Positions 13,501 through 27,338 are shown, numbered from the stretch's first letter. The stretch is 64,000 nt of DNA from Auanema rhodensis (GCA_964057225.1 CAXKVF010000080.1:124001-188000); one strand, 5' to 3'. The notes: generated by a model from the sequence alone, not told the origin. Translations and numbers: made by a program.

Positions 13501-15280
13501 ATGCTAATTAAATGTACACGTGATGTGCACTTGGTATGTAACTCGCTTCACGTGAAAGATAAAAAGATGCGGTTTTCAAAATTAGATTCCCCATGTCCAT
13601 ATTAGTCTAAAAACAAATTTTTATTGATATTGGTGCATGGTAACCATGACTTTGAAATTTACGTGAACTTTAATTTATGCTAATTAAATGTACACGTGAT
13701 GTGCACTTGGTATGTAACTCGCTTCACGTGAAAGATAAAGAGATGCGGTTTTCAAAATTAGATTCCCCATGTCCATATTAGTCTAAAAACAAATTTTTAT
13801 TGATATTGGTTCATGGTAACCATGACTTTGAAATTTACGTGAACTTTAATTTATGCTAATTAAATGTACACGTGATGTGCACTTGGTATGTAACTCGCTT
13901 CACGTGAAAGATAAAGAGATGCGGTTTTCAAAATTAGATTCCCCATGTCCATATTAGTCTAAAAACAAATTTTTATTGATATTGCTTCATGGTAACCATG
14001 ACTTTGAAATTTACGTGAACTTTAATTTATGCTAATTAAATGTACACGTGATGTGCACTTGGTATGTAACTCGCTTCACGTGAAAGATAAAGAGATGCGG
14101 TTTTCAAAATTAGATTCCCCATGTCCATATTAGTCTAAAAACAAATTTTTATTGATATTGGTTCATGGTAACCATGACTTTGAATTTTACGTGAACTTTA
14201 ATTTATGCTAATTAAATGTACACGTGATGTGCACTTGGTATGTAACTCGCTTCACGTGAAAGATAAAGAAATGCGGTTTTCAAAATTAGATTCCCCATGT
14301 CCATATTAGTCTAAAAACAAATTTTTATTGATATTGGTTCATGGTAACCATGACTTTGAAATTTACGTGAACTTTAATTTATGCTAATTAAATGTACACG
14401 TGATGTGCACTTGGTATGTAACTCGCTTCACGTGAAAGATAAAGAGATGCGGTTTTCAAAATTAGATTCCCCATGTCCATATTAGTCTAAAAACAAATTT
14501 TTATTGATATTGCTTCATGGTAACCATGACTTTGAAATTTACGTGAACTTTAATTTATGCTAATTAAATGTACACGTGATGTGCACTTGGTATGTAACTC
14601 GCTTCACGTGAAAGATAAAGAGATGCGGTTTTCAAAATTAGATTCCCCATGTCCATATTAGTCTAAAAACAAATTTTTATTGATATTGGTTCATGGTAAC
14701 CATGACTTTGAATTTTACGTGAACTTTAATTTATGCTAATTAAATGTACACGTGATGTGCACTTGGTATGTAACTCGCTTCACGTGAAAGATAAAGAAAT
14801 GCGGTTTTCAAAATTAGATTCCCCATGTCCATATTAGTCTAAAAACAAATTTTTATTGATATTGGTTCATGGTAACCATGACTTTGAAATTTACGTGAAC
14901 TTTAATTTATGCTAATTAAATGTACACGTGATGTGCACTTGGTATGTAACTCGCTTCACGTGAAAGATAAAGAGATGCGGTTTTCAAAAATAGATTCCCC
15001 ATGTCCATATTAGTCTAAAAACAAATTTTTATTGATATTGGTTCATGGTAACCATGACTTTGAAATTTACGTGAACTTTAATTTATGCTAATTAAATGTA
15101 CACGTGATGTGCACTTGGTATGTAACTCGCTTCACGTGAAAGATAAAGAGATGCGGTTTTCAAAATTAGATTCCCCATGTCCATATTAGTCTAAAAACAA
15201 ATTTTTATTGATATTGGTTCATGGTAACCATGACTTTGAATTTTACGTGAACTTTAATTTATGCTAATCAAATGTACACG
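7590..15280 (+). repeat. Large within-array duplications (2992 and 4400 bp)
   Basis: Two independent rare marks travel together. A/T substitution giving CAAAAATAGA occurs at 7598, 10590 and 14990, and GCTAATCAAA occurs at 7877, 10869 and 15269. Both show spacings of 2992 bp (17 monomers) and 4400 bp (25 monomers). This is linked copying of a segment, not independent mutation. Confidence 0.8.
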
Positions 15281-17530
15281 TGATGTGCACTTGGTATGTA
15301 ACTCGCTTCACGTGAAAGATAAAGAGATGCGGTTTTCAAAATTAGATTCCCCATGTCCATATTAGTCTAAAAACAAATTTTTATTGATATTGCTTCATGG
15401 TAACCATGACTTTGAAATTTACGTGAACTTTAATTTATGCTAATTAAATGTACACGTGATGTGCACTTGGTATGTAACTCGCTTCACGTGAAAGATAAAG
15501 AGATGCGGTTTTCAAAATTAGATTCCCCATGTCCATATTAGTCTAAAAACAAATTTTTATTGATATTGGTTCATGGTAACCATGACTTTGAATTTTACGT
15601 GAACTTTAATTTATGCTAATTAAATGTACACGTGATGTGCACTTGGTATGTAACTCGCTTCATGTGAAAGATAAAGAAATGCGGTTTTCAAAATTAGATT
15701 CCCCATGTCCATATTAGTCTAAAAACAAATTTTTATTGATATTGGTTCATGGTAACCATGACTTTGAAATTTACGTGAACTTTAATTTATGCTAATTAAA
15801 TGTACACGTGATGTGCACTTGGTATGTAACTCGCTTCACGTGAAAGATAAAGAGATGCGGTTTTCAAAATTAGATTCCCCATGTCCATATTAGTCTAAAA
15901 ACAAATTTTTATTGATATTGGTTCATGGTAACCATGACTTTGAAATTTACGTGAACTTTAATTTATGCTAATTAAATGTACACGTGATGTGCACTTGGTA
16001 TGTAACTCGCTTCACGTGAAAGATAAAGAGATGCGGTTTTCAAAATTAGATTCCCCATGTCCATATTAGTCTAAAAACAAATTTTTATTGATATTGCTTC
16101 ATGGTAACCATGACTTTGAAATTTACGTGAACTTTAATTTATGCTAATTAAATGTACACGTGATGTGCACTTGGTATGTAACTCGCTTCACGTGAAAGAT
16201 AAAGAGATGCGGTTTTCAAAATTAGATTCCCCATGTCCATATTAGTCTAAAAACAAATTTTTATTGATATTGCTTCATGGTAACCATGACTTTGAAATTT
16301 ACGTGAACTTTAATTTATGCTAATTAAATGTACACGTGATGTGCACTTGGTATGTAACTCGCTTCACGTGAAAGATAAAGAGATGCGGTTTTCAAAATTA
16401 GATTCCCCATGTCCATATTAGTCTAAAAACAAATTTTTATTGATATTGGTTCATGGTAACCATGACTTTGAAATTTACGTGAACTTTAATTAATGCTAAT
16501 TAAATGTACACGTGATGTGCACTTGGTATGTAACTCGCTTCACGTGAAAGATAAAGAGATGCGGTTTTCAAAATTAGATTCCCCATGTCCATATTAGTCT
16601 AAAAACAAATTTTTATTGATATTGCTTCATGGTAACCATGACTTTGAAATTTACGTGAACTTTAATTAATGCTAATTAAATGTACACGTGATGTGCACTT
16701 GGTATGTAACTCGCTTCACGTGAAAGATAAAGAGATGCGGTTTTCAAAATTAGATTCCCCATGTCCATATTAGTCTAAAAACAAATTTTTATTGATATTG
16801 GTGCATGGTAACCATGACTTTGAAATTTACGTGAACTTTAATTTATGCTAATTAAATGTACACGTGATGTGCACTTGGTATGTAACTCGCTTCACGTGAA
16901 AGATAAAGAGATGCGGTTTTCAAAATTAGATTCCCCATGTCCATATTAGTCTAAAAACAAATTTTTATTGATATTGGTGCATGGTAACCATGACTTTGAA
17001 ATTTACGTGAACTTTAATTTATGCTAATTAAATGTACACGTGATGTGCACTTGGTATGTAACTCGCTTCACGTGAAAGATAAAGAGATGCGGTTTTCAAA
17101 ATTAGATTCCCCATGTCCATATTAGTCTAAAAACAAATTTTTATTGATATTGGTTCATGGTAACCATGACTTTGAAATTTACGTGAACTTTAATTTATGC
17201 TAATTAAATGTACACGTGATGTGCACTTGGTATGTAACTCGCTTCACGTGAAAGATAAAGAGATGCGGTTTTCAAAATTAGATTCCCCATGTCCATATTA
17301 GTCTAAAAACAAATTTTTATTGATATTGCTTCATGGTAACCATGACTTTGAAATTTACGTGAACTTTAATTTATGCTAATTAAATGTACACGTGATGTGC
17401 ACTTGGTATGTAACTCGCTTCACGTGAAAGATAAAGAGATGCGGTTTTCAAAATTAGATTCCCCATGTCCATATTAGTCTAAAAACAAATTTTTATTGAT
17501 ATTGGTTCATGGTAACCATGACTTTGAATT
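9230..17530 (+). repeat. Three-copy macro-repeat of a seven-monomer motif
   Basis: The ordered variant series GTT+TTAATGC, CTT+TTAATGC, GTG, GTG, GTT, CTT, GTT+GAATTTT starts at about 9232, 13104 and 16448, spaced 3872 bp (22 monomers) and 3344 bp (19 monomers). The first two copies also share the mark AAAAGATG (9692 and 13564); the third lacks it. Unequal spacing means whole monomers were gained or lost between copies. Confidence 0.7.
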
Positions 17531-20500
17531 TTACGTGAACTTTAATTTATGCTAATTAAATGTACACGTGATGTGCACTTGGTATGTAACTCGCTTCACG
17601 TGAAAGATAAAGAGATGCGGTTTTCAAAATTAGATTCCCCATGTCCATATTAGTCTAAAAACAAATTTTTATTGATATTGGTTCATGGTAACCATGACTT
17701 TGAAATTTACGTGAACTTTAATTAATGCTAATTAAATGTACACGTGATGTGCACTTGGTATGTAACTCGCTTCACGTGAAAGATAAAGAGATGCGGTTTT
17801 CAAAATTAGATTCCCCATGTCCATATTAGTCTAAAAACAAATTTTTATTGATATTGCTTCATGGTAACCATGACTTTGAAATTTACGTGAACTTTAATTT
17901 ATGCTAATTAAATGTACACGTGATGTGCACTTGGTATGTAACTCGCTTCACGTGAAAGATAAAGAGATGCGGTTTTCAAAATTAGATTCCCCATGTCCAT
18001 ATTAGTCTAAAAACAAATTTTTATTGATATTGGTTCATGGTAACCATGACTTTGAATTTTACGTGAACTTTAATTTATGCTAATTAAATGTACACGTGAT
18101 GTGCACTTGGTATGTAACTCGCTTCACGTGAAAGATAAAGAAATGCGGTTTTGAAAATTAGATTCCCCATGTCCATATTAGTCTAAAAACAAATTTTTAT
18201 TGATATTGGTTCATGGTAACCATGACTTTGAAATTTACGTGAACTTTAATTTATGCTAATTAAATGTACACGTGATGTGCACTTGGTATGTAACTCGCTT
18301 CACGTGAAAGATAAAGAGATGCGGTTTTCAAAATTAGATTCCCCATGTCCATATTAGTCTAAAAACAAATTTTTATTGATATTGCTTCATGGTAACCATG
18401 ACTTTGAAATTTACGTGAACTTTAATTTATGCTAATTAAATGTACACGTGATGTGCACTTGGTATGTAACTCGCTTCACGTGAAAGATAAAGAGATGCGG
18501 TTTTCAAAATTAGATTCCCCATGTCCATATTAGTCTAAAAACAAATTTTTATTGATATTGGTGCATGGTAACCATGACTTTGAAATTTACGTGAACTTTA
18601 ATTTATGCTAATTAAATGTACACGTGATGTGCACTTGGTATGTAACTCGCTTCACGTGAAAGATAAAGAGATGCGGTTTTCAAAATTAGATTCCCCATGT
18701 CCATATTAGTCTAAAAACAAATTTTTATTGATATTGGTTCATGGTAACCATGACTTTGAAATTTACGTGAACTTTAATTTATGCTAATTAAATGTACACG
18801 TGATGTGCACTTGGTATGTAACTCGCTTCACGTGAAAGATAAAGAGATGCGGTTTTCAAAATTAGATTCCCCATGTCCATATTAGTCTAAAAACAAATTT
18901 TTATTGATATTGCTTCATGGTAACCATGACTTTGAAATTTACGTGAACTTTAATTTATGCTAATTAAATGTACACGTGATGTGCACTTGGTATGTAACTC
19001 GCTTCACGTGAAAGATAAAGAGATGCGGTTTTCAAAATTAGATTCCCCATGTCCATATTAGTCTAAAAACAAATTTTTATTGATATTGGTTCATGGTAAC
19101 CATGACTTTGAATTTTACGTGAACTTTAATTTATGCTAATTAAATGTACACGTGATGTGCACTTGGTATGTAACTCGCTTCACGTGAAAGATAAAGAGAT
19201 GCGGTTTTCAAAATTAGATTCCCCATGTCCATATTAGTCTAAAAACAAATTTTTATTGATATTGGTTCATGGTAACCATGACTTTGAAATTTACGTGAAC
19301 TTTAATTAATGCTAATTAAATGTACACGTGATGTGCACTTGGTATGTAACTCGCTTCACGTGAAAGATAAAGAGATGCGGTTTTCAAAATTAGATTCCCC
19401 ATGTCCATATTAGTCTAAAAACAAATTTTTATTGATATTGCTTCATGGTAACCATGACTTTGAAATTTACGTGAACTTTAATTTATGCTAATTAAATGTA
19501 CACGTGATGTGCACTTGGTATGTAACTCGCTTCACGTGAAAGATAAAGAGATGCGGTTTTCAAAATTAGATTCCCCATGTCCATATTAGTCTAAAAACAA
19601 ATTTTTATTGATATTGGTTCATGGTAACCATGACTTTGAATTTTACGTGAACTTTAATTTATGCTAATTAAATGTACACGTGATGTGCACTTGGTATGTA
19701 ACTCGCTTCACGTGAAAGATAAAGAAATGCGGTTTTGAAAATTAGATTCCCCATGTCCATATTAGTCTAAAAACAAATTTTTATTGATATTGGTTCATGG
19801 TAACCATGACTTTGAAATTTACGTGAACTTTAATTTATGCTAATTAAATGTACACGTGATGTGCACTTGGTATGTAACTCGCTTCACGTGAAAGATAAAG
19901 AGATGCGGTTTTCAAAATTAGATTCCCCATGTCCATATTAGTCTAAAAACAAATTTTTATTGATATTGCTTCATGGTAACCATGACTTTGAAATTTACGT
20001 GAACTTTAATTTATGCTAATTAAATGTACACGTGATGTGCACTTGGTATGTAACTCGCTTCACGTGAAAGATAAAGAGATGCGGTTTTCAAAATTAGATT
20101 CCCCATGTCCATATTAGTCTAAAAACAAATTTTTATTGATATTGGTTCATGGTAACCATGACTTTGAATTTTACGTGAACTTTAATTTATGCTAATTAAA
20201 TGTACACGTGATGTGCACTTGGTATGTAACTCGCTTCACGTGAAAGATAAAGAAATGCGGTTTTCAAAATTAGATTCCCCATGTCCATATTAGTCTAAAA
20301 ACAAATTTTTATTGATATTGCTTCATGGTAACCATGACTTTGAAATTTACGTGAACTTTAATTTATGCTAATTAAATGTACACGTGATGTGCACTTGGTA
20401 TGTAACTCGCTTCACGTGAAAGATAAAGAGATGCGGTTTTCAAAATTAGATTCCCCATGTCCATATTAGTCTAAAAACAAATTTTTATTGATATTGGTTC

Positions 20501-23500
20501 ATGGTAACCATGACTTTGAAATTTACGTGAACTTTAATTAATGCTAATTAAATGTACACGTGATGTGCACTTGGTATGTAACTCGCTTCACGTGAAAGAT
20601 AAAGAGATGCGGTTTTCAAAATTAGATTCCCCATGTCCATATTAGTCTAAAAACAAATTTTTATTGATATTGCTTCATGGTAACCATGACTTTGAAATTT
20701 ACGTGAACTTTAATTTATGCTAATTAAATGTACACGTGATGTGCACTTGGTATGTAACTCGCTTCACGTGAAAGATAAAGAGATGCGGTTTTCAAAATTA
20801 GATTCCCCATGTCCATATTAGTCTAAAAACAAATTTTTATTGATATTGGTTCATGGTAACCATGACTTTGAATTTTACGTGAACTTTAATTTATGCTAAT
20901 TAAATGTACACGTGATGTGCACTTGGTATGTAACTCGCTTCACGTGAAAGATAAAGAAATGCGGTTTTGAAAATTAGATTCCCCATGTCCATATTAGTCT
21001 AAAAACAAATTTTTATTGATATTGGTTCATGGTAACCATGACTTTGAAATTTACGTGAACTTTAATTTATGCTAATTAAATGTACACGTGATGTGCACTT
21101 GGTATGTAACTCGCTTCACGTGAAAGATAAAGAGATGCGGTTTTCAAAATTAGATTCCCCATGTCCATATTAGTCTAAAAACAAATTTTTATTGATATTG
21201 CTTCATGGTAACCATGACTTTGAAATTTACGTGAACTTTAATTTATGCTAATTAAATGTACACGTGATGTGCACTTGGTATGTAACTCGCTTCACGTGAA
21301 AGATAAAGAGATGCGGTTTTCAAAATTAGATTCCCCATGTCCATATTAGTCTAAAAACAAATTTTTATTGATATTGGTTCATGGTAACCATGACTTTGAA
21401 TTTTACGTGAACTTTAATTTATGCTAATTAAATGTACACGTGATGTGCACTTGGTATGTAACTCGCTTCACGTGAAAGATAAAGAAATGCGGTTTTCAAA
21501 ATTAGATTCCCCATGTCCATATTAGTCTAAAAACAAATTTTTATTGATATTGCTTCATGGTAACCATGACTTTGAAATTTACGTGAACTTTAATTTATGC
21601 TAATTAAATGTACACGTGATGTGCACTTGGTATGTAACTCGCTTCACGTGAAAGATAAAGAGATGCGGTTTTCAAAATTAGATTCCCCATGTCCATATTA
21701 GTCTAAAAACAAATTTTTATTGATATTGGTTCATGGTAACCATGACTTTGAATTTTACGTGAACTTTAATTTATGCTAATTAAATGTACACGTGATGTGC
21801 ACTTGGTATGTAACTCGCTTCACGTGAAAGATAAAGAGATGCGGTTTTCAAAATTAGATTCCCCATGTCCATATTAGTCTAAAAACAAATTTTTATTGAT
21901 ATTGGTTCATGGTAACCATGACTTTGAAATTTACGTGAACTTTAATTAATGCTAATTAAATGTACACGTGATGTGCACTTGGTATGTAACTCGCTTCACG
22001 TGAAAGATAAAGAGATGCGGTTTTCAAAATTAGATTCCCCATGTCCATATTAGTCTAAAAACAAATTTTTATTGATATTGCTTCATGGTAACCATGACTT
22101 TGAAATTTACGTGAACTTTAATTTATGCTAATTAAATGTACACGTGATGTGCACTTGGTATGTAACTCGCTTCACGTGAAAGATAAAGAGATGCGGTTTT
22201 CAAAATTAGATTCCCCATGTCCATATTAGTCTAAAAACAAATTTTTATTGATATTGGTTCATGGTAACCATGACTTTGAATTTTACGTGAACTTTAATTT
22301 ATGCTAATTAAATGTACACGTGATGTGCACTTGGTATGTAACTCGCTTCACGTGAAAGATAAAGAAATGCGGTTTTCAAAATTAGATTCCCCATGTCCAT
22401 ATTAGTCTAAAAACAAATTTTTATTGATATTGGTTCATGGTAACCATGACTTTGAAATTTACGTGAACTTTAATTTATGCTAATTAAATGTACACGTGAT
22501 GTGCACTTGGTATGTAACTCGCTTCACGTGAAAGATAAAGAGATGCGGTTTTCAAAATTAGATTCCCCATGTCCATATTAGTCTAAAAACAAATTTTTAT
22601 TGATATTGCTTCATGGTAACCATGACTTTGAAATTTACGTGAACTTTAATTTATGCTAATTAAATGTACACGTGATGTGCACTTGGTATGTAACTCGCTT
22701 CACGTGAAAGATAAAGAGATGCGGTTTTCAAAATTAGATTCCTCATGTCCATATTAGTCTAAAAACAAATTTTTATTGATATTGGTTCATGGTAACCATG
22801 ACTTTGAATTTTACGTGAACTTTAATTTATGCTAATTAAATGTACACGTGATGTGCACTTGGTATGTAACTCGCTTCACGTGAAAGATAAAGAAATGCGG
22901 TTTTCAAAATTAGATTCCCCATGTCCATATTAGTCTAAAAACAAATTTTTATTGATATTGGTTCATGGTAACCATGACTTTGAAATTTACGTGAACTTTA
23001 ATTTATGCTAATTAAATGTACACGTGATGTGCACTTGGTATGTAACTCGCTTCACGTGAAAGATAAAGAGATGCGGTTTTCAAAATTAGATTCCCCATGT
23101 CCATATTAGTCTAAAAACAAATTTTTATTGATATTGCTTCATGGTAACCATGACTTTGAAATTTACGTGAACTTTAATTTATGCTAATTAAATGTACACG
23201 TGATGTGCACTTGGTGTGTAACTCGCTTCACGTGAAAGATAAAGAGATGCGGTTTTCAAAATTAGATTCCCCATGTCCATATTAGTCTAAAAACAAATTT
23301 TTATTGATATTGCTTCATGGTAACCATGACTTTGAAATTTACGTGAACTTTAATTTATGCTAATTAAATGTACACGTGATGTGCACTTGGTATGTAACTC
23401 GCTTCACGTGAAAGATAAAGAGATGCGGTTTTCAAAATTAGATTCCCCATGTCCATATTAGTCTAAAAACAAATTTTTATTGATATTGGTTCATGGTAAC

Positions 23501-23789
23501 CATGACTTTGAAATTTACGTGAACTTTAATTAATGCTAATTAAATGTACACGTGATGTGCACTTGGTATGTAACTCGCTTCACGTGAAAGATAAAGAGAT
23601 GCGGTTTTCAAAATTAGATTCCCCATGTCCATATTAGTCTAAAAACAAATTTTTATTGATATTGCTTCATGGTAACCATGACTTTGAAATTTACGTGAAC
23701 ATTAATTTATGCTAATTAAATGTACACGTGATGTGCACTTGGTATGTAACTCGCTTCACGTGAAAGATAAAGAGATGCGGTTTTCAAAA

Positions 23790-26700
23790 TTAGATTCCCC
23801 ATGTCCATATTAGTCTAAAAACAAATTTTTATTGATATTGGTTTATGGTAACCATGACTTTGAATTTTACGTGAACTTTAATTTATGCTAATTAAATGTA
23901 CACGTGATGTGCACTTGGTATGTAACTCGCTTCACGTGAAAGATAAAGAAATGCGGTTTTCAAAATTAGATTCCCCATGTCCATATTAGTCTAAAAACAA
24001 ATTTTTATTGATATTGGTTCATGGTAACCATGACTTTGAAATTTACGTGAACTTTAATTTATGCTAATTAAATGTACACGTGATGTGCACTTGGTATGTA
24101 ACTCGCTTCACGTGAAAGATAAAGAGATGCGGTTTTCAAAATTAGATTCCCCATGTCCATATTAGTCTAAAAACAAATTTTTATTGATATTGCTTCATGG
24201 TAACCATGACTTTGAAACTTACGTGAACTTTAATTTATGCTAATTAAATGTACACGTGATGTGCACTTGGTATGTAACTCGCTTCACGTGAAAGATAAAG
24301 AGATGCGGTTTTCAAAATTAGATTCCCCATGTCCATATTAGTCTAAAAACAAATTTTTATTGATATTGGTTCATGGTAACCATGACTTTGAATTTTACGT
24401 GAACTTTAATTTATGCTAATTAAATGTACACGTGATGTGCACTTGGTATGTAACTCGCTTCACGTGAAAGATAAAGAAATGCGGTTTTCAAAATTAGATT
24501 CCCCATGTCCATATTAGTCTAAAAACAAATTTTTATTAATATTGGTTCATGGTAACCATGACTTTGAAATTTACGTGAACTTTAATTTATGCTAATTAAA
24601 TGTACACGTGATGTGCACTTGGTATGTAACTCGCTTCACGTGAAAGATAAAGAGATGCGGTTTTCAAAATTAGATTCCCCATGTCCATATTAGTCTAAAA
24701 ACAAATTTTTATTGATATTGCTTCATGGTAACCATGACTTTGAAATTTACGTGAACTTTAATTTATGCTAATTAAATGTACACGTGATGTGCACTTGGTA
24801 TGTAACTCGCTTCACGTGAAAGATAAAGAGATGCGGTTTTCAAAATTAGATTCCCCCTGTCCATATTAGTCTAAAAACAAATTTTTATTGATATTGCTTC
24901 ATGGTAACCATGACTTTGAAATTTACGTGAACTTTAATTTATGCTATGTAAATGTACACGTGATGTGCACTTGGTATGTAACTCGCTTCACGTGAAAGAT
25001 AAAGAGATGCGGTTTTCAAAATTAGATTCCCCATGTCCATATTAGTCTAAAAACAAATTTTTATTGATATTGCTTCATGGTAACCATGACTTTGAAATTT
25101 ACGTGAACTTTAATTTATGCTAATTAAATGTACACGTGATGTGCACTTGGTATGTAACTCGCTTCACGTGAAAGATAAAGAGATGCGGTTTTCAAAATTA
25201 GATTCCCCATGTCCATATTAGTCTAAAAACAAATTTTTATTGATATTGGTGCATGGTAACCATGACTTTGAAATTTACGTGAACTTTAATTTATGCTAAT
25301 TAAATGTACACGTGATGTGCACTTGGTATGTAACTCGCTTCACGTGAAAGATAAAGAGATGCGGTTTTCAAAATTAGATTCCCCATGTCCATATTAGTCT
25401 AAAAACAAATTTTTATTGATATTGGTTTATGGTAACCATGACTTTGAATTTTACGTGAACTTTAATTTATGCTAATTAAATGTACACGTGATGTGCACTT
25501 GGTATGTAACTCGCTTCACGTGAAAGATAAAGAAATGCGGTTTTCAAAATTAGATTCCCCATGTCCATATTAGTCTAAAAACAAATTTTTATTGATATTG
25601 GTTCATGGTAACCATGACTTTGAAATTTACGTGAACTTTAATTTATGCTAATTAAATGTACACGTGATGTGCACTTGGTATGTAACTCGCTTCACGTGAA
25701 AGATAAAGAGATGCGGTTTTCAAAATTAGATTCCCCATGTCCATATTAGTCTAAAAACAAATTTTTATTGATATTGCTTCATGGTAACCATGACTTTGAA
25801 ACTTACGTGAACTTTAATTTATGCTAATTAAATGTACACGTGATGTGCACTTGGTATGTAACTCGCTTCACGTGAAAGATAAAGAGATGCGGTTTTCAAA
25901 ATTAGATTCCCCATGTCCATATTAGTCTAAAAACAAATTTTTATTGATATTGGTTCATGGTAACCATGACTTTGAATTTTACGTGAACTTTAATTTATGC
26001 TAATTAAATGTACACGTGATGTGCACTTGGTATGTAACTCGCTTCACGTGAAAGATAAAGAAATGCGGTTTTCAAAATTAGATTCCCCATGTCCATATTA
26101 GTCTAAAAACAAATTTTTATTAATATTGGTTCATGGTAACCATGACTTTGAAATTTACGTGAACTTTAATTTATGCTAATTAAATGTACACGTGATGTGC
26201 ACTTGGTATGTAACTCGCTTCACGTGAAAGATAAAGAGATGCGGTTTTCAAAATTAGATTCCCCATGTCCATATTAGTCTAAAAACAAATTTTTATTGAT
26301 ATTGCTTCATGGTAACCATGACTTTGAAATTTACGTGAACTTTAATTTATGCTAATTAAATGTACACGTGATGTGCACTTGGTATGTAACTCGCTTCACG
26401 TGAAAGATAAAGAGATGCGGTTTTCAAAATTAGATTCCCCCTGTCCATATTAGTCTAAAAACAAATTTTTATTGATATTGCTTCATGGTAACCATGACTT
26501 TGAAATTTACGTGAACTTTAATTTATGCTATGTAAATGTACACGTGATGTGCACTTGGTATGTAACTCGCTTCACGTGAAAGATAAAGAGATGCGGTTTT
26601 CAAAATTAGATTCCCCATGTCCATATTAGTCTAAAAACAAATTTTTATTGATATTGCTTCATGGTAACCATGACTTTGAAATTTACGTGAACTTTAATTT

Positions 26701-26957
26701 ATGCTAATTAAATGTACACGTGATGTGCACTTGGTATGTAACTCGCTTCACGTGAAAGATAAAGAGATGCGGTTTTCAAAATTAGATTCCCCATGTCCAT
26801 ATTAGTCTAAAAACAAATTTTTATTGATATTGGTGCATGGTAACCATGACTTTGAAATTTACGTGAACTTTAATTTATGCTAATTAAATGTACACGTGAT
26901 GTGCACTTGGTATGTAACTCGCTTCACGTGAAAGATAAAGAGATGCGGTTTTCAAAA
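23790..26957 (+). repeat. Tandem 1584-bp (9-monomer) duplication abutting the LINE
   Basis: Five rare marks each recur exactly 1584 bp apart: GTTTATGG (23844, 25428), GAAACTT (24218, 25802), TTATTAATATT (24538, 26122), CCCCCTGT (24857, 26441) and GCTATGTAAATG (24947, 26531). The unit begins between 23701, where a mark is not shared, and 23844. The second unit runs up to the LINE junction. Confidence 0.85.
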
Positions 26958-26960
26958 AAG

Positions 26961-27003
26961 AAGAAAAAAGTACCTTACTAAAACAAGAAAAAAGTACCTT
27001 ACT
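26961..27003 (+). repeat. 24-bp-period direct repeat at LINE 5' end
   Basis: A 19-base segment at 26961-26979 (starting AAGAAAAAAGTACC) is repeated exactly at 26985-27003, giving a 24-bp period with five intervening bases (AAAAC). Both copies are antisense to 27118-27136. Two successive template jumps, or slippage after one jump, would produce this arrangement. Confidence 0.85.
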
Positions 27004-27047
27004 CACATTTTCGACTCCTCGTGGTCACATTTTCGACTCCTCGTGGT
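27004..27047 (+). repeat. 22-bp perfect tandem repeat, two copies
   Basis: The segment 27004-27025, containing TTTTCGACTCCTCGTGG, is repeated without change at 27026-27047. It abuts the direct and inverted repeats on its left and a C/G-richer stretch on its right (27048-27112). Tandem repeats at the 5' end of LINE leaders can carry promoter elements, but no promoter motif was identified here. Confidence 0.9.
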
Positions 27048-27126
27048 CGGTTGTCTCCCTACTGCTCCAACCCCGCCGCAACCGAAGTCTGCTCTTGTTT
27101 TACGCCGGATTGGTTTTAGTAAGGTA
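27004..27126 (+). promoter_or_regulatory. Candidate internal promoter region of the LINE
   Basis: LINEs of this type normally use an internal promoter in their leader. This 123-bp stretch holds several CpG dinucleotides and the two 22-bp repeats, in clear contrast to the AT-rich satellite on the left and the C/T tract on the right. No TATA box, initiator or downstream promoter element was recognised with confidence. The call rests on position and composition only. Confidence 0.25.
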
Positions 27127-27325
27127 CTTTTTTCTTCTTTTTTCTTTTTCTTTTTTTTCCGTATTCATTTATTTCCTTTTTCTTTTTTTCTTTCATTTTT
27201 CTCTCTCTTCTCTTTCTTTTCTTTTTCATATCCTCTCTATATCTTCTTTTTTCCTTTCTTTCTTCTTTTTATTTTTCTTCTTTTTATCATTTCCTTTATC
27301 TTTATTTTTTCTTTCCTTACTTTTT
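27127..27325 (+). other. Pyrimidine-rich (T/C) tract in the LINE leader
   Basis: About 200 bases made almost entirely of T and C, with only short A/G interruptions, ending just before the ORF1 start at 27339. Both frames across it are open simply because T/C-rich sequence lacks stops, giving Phe/Ser/Leu-rich strings that are not credible proteins. On RNA it would be an unstructured polypyrimidine leader, possibly a binding site for polypyrimidine-tract proteins; that role is inferred. Confidence 0.8.
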
Positions 27326-27338
27326 ACGCTCTGTCATT

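Larger units (their letters stand above)
1..26957 (+). repeat. 176-bp satellite array, left block (about 153 monomers)
   Basis: Head-to-tail tandem array. The same unit start recurs at 1, 177 and so on up to 26929, which is exactly 153 x 176, so the register never slips. By hand count the monomer has about 56 G/C in 176 bases (32%). Neighbouring copies differ only by scattered substitutions at recurring sites: the base triplet before CATGG (GTT, GTG or CTT), GAAATTT or GAATTTT, AGAGATG or AGAAATG, TTTATGC or TTAATGC, and AAACAAA, AAACTAA or AATTAAA. The monomer cannot code across copies, because 176 is not a multiple of 3 and each unit holds stops. It is ended at 26957 by the LINE. Nothing else was seen in this block. 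A centromeric or heterochromatic role is inferred from size and structure only. Confidence 0.98.
26954..27143. repeat. Inverted repeat at the LINE 5' end (31-bp arms)
   Basis: Bases 26954-26984 are the exact reverse complement of 27113-27143 (31 bp, of which the outer A's overlap the satellite junction). A second, shorter inverted copy, 26985-27003, pairs with 27118-27136 (19 bp). The loop between the main arms is 128 bases. The right arm lies where the leader turns into its C/T-rich tract, so the left copies look like antisense pieces of the element's own leader attached to its 5' end. This could be a foldback or template-switch product of reverse transcription at insertion, or a genuine structured 5' terminus of the family. 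Confidence 0.85.

Noticed and set aside
1-26957. CRISPR-like array of regularly spaced repeats
   Set aside because: The whole 176-bp unit is repeated; there are no unique spacers between short repeats, no leader and no cas genes.
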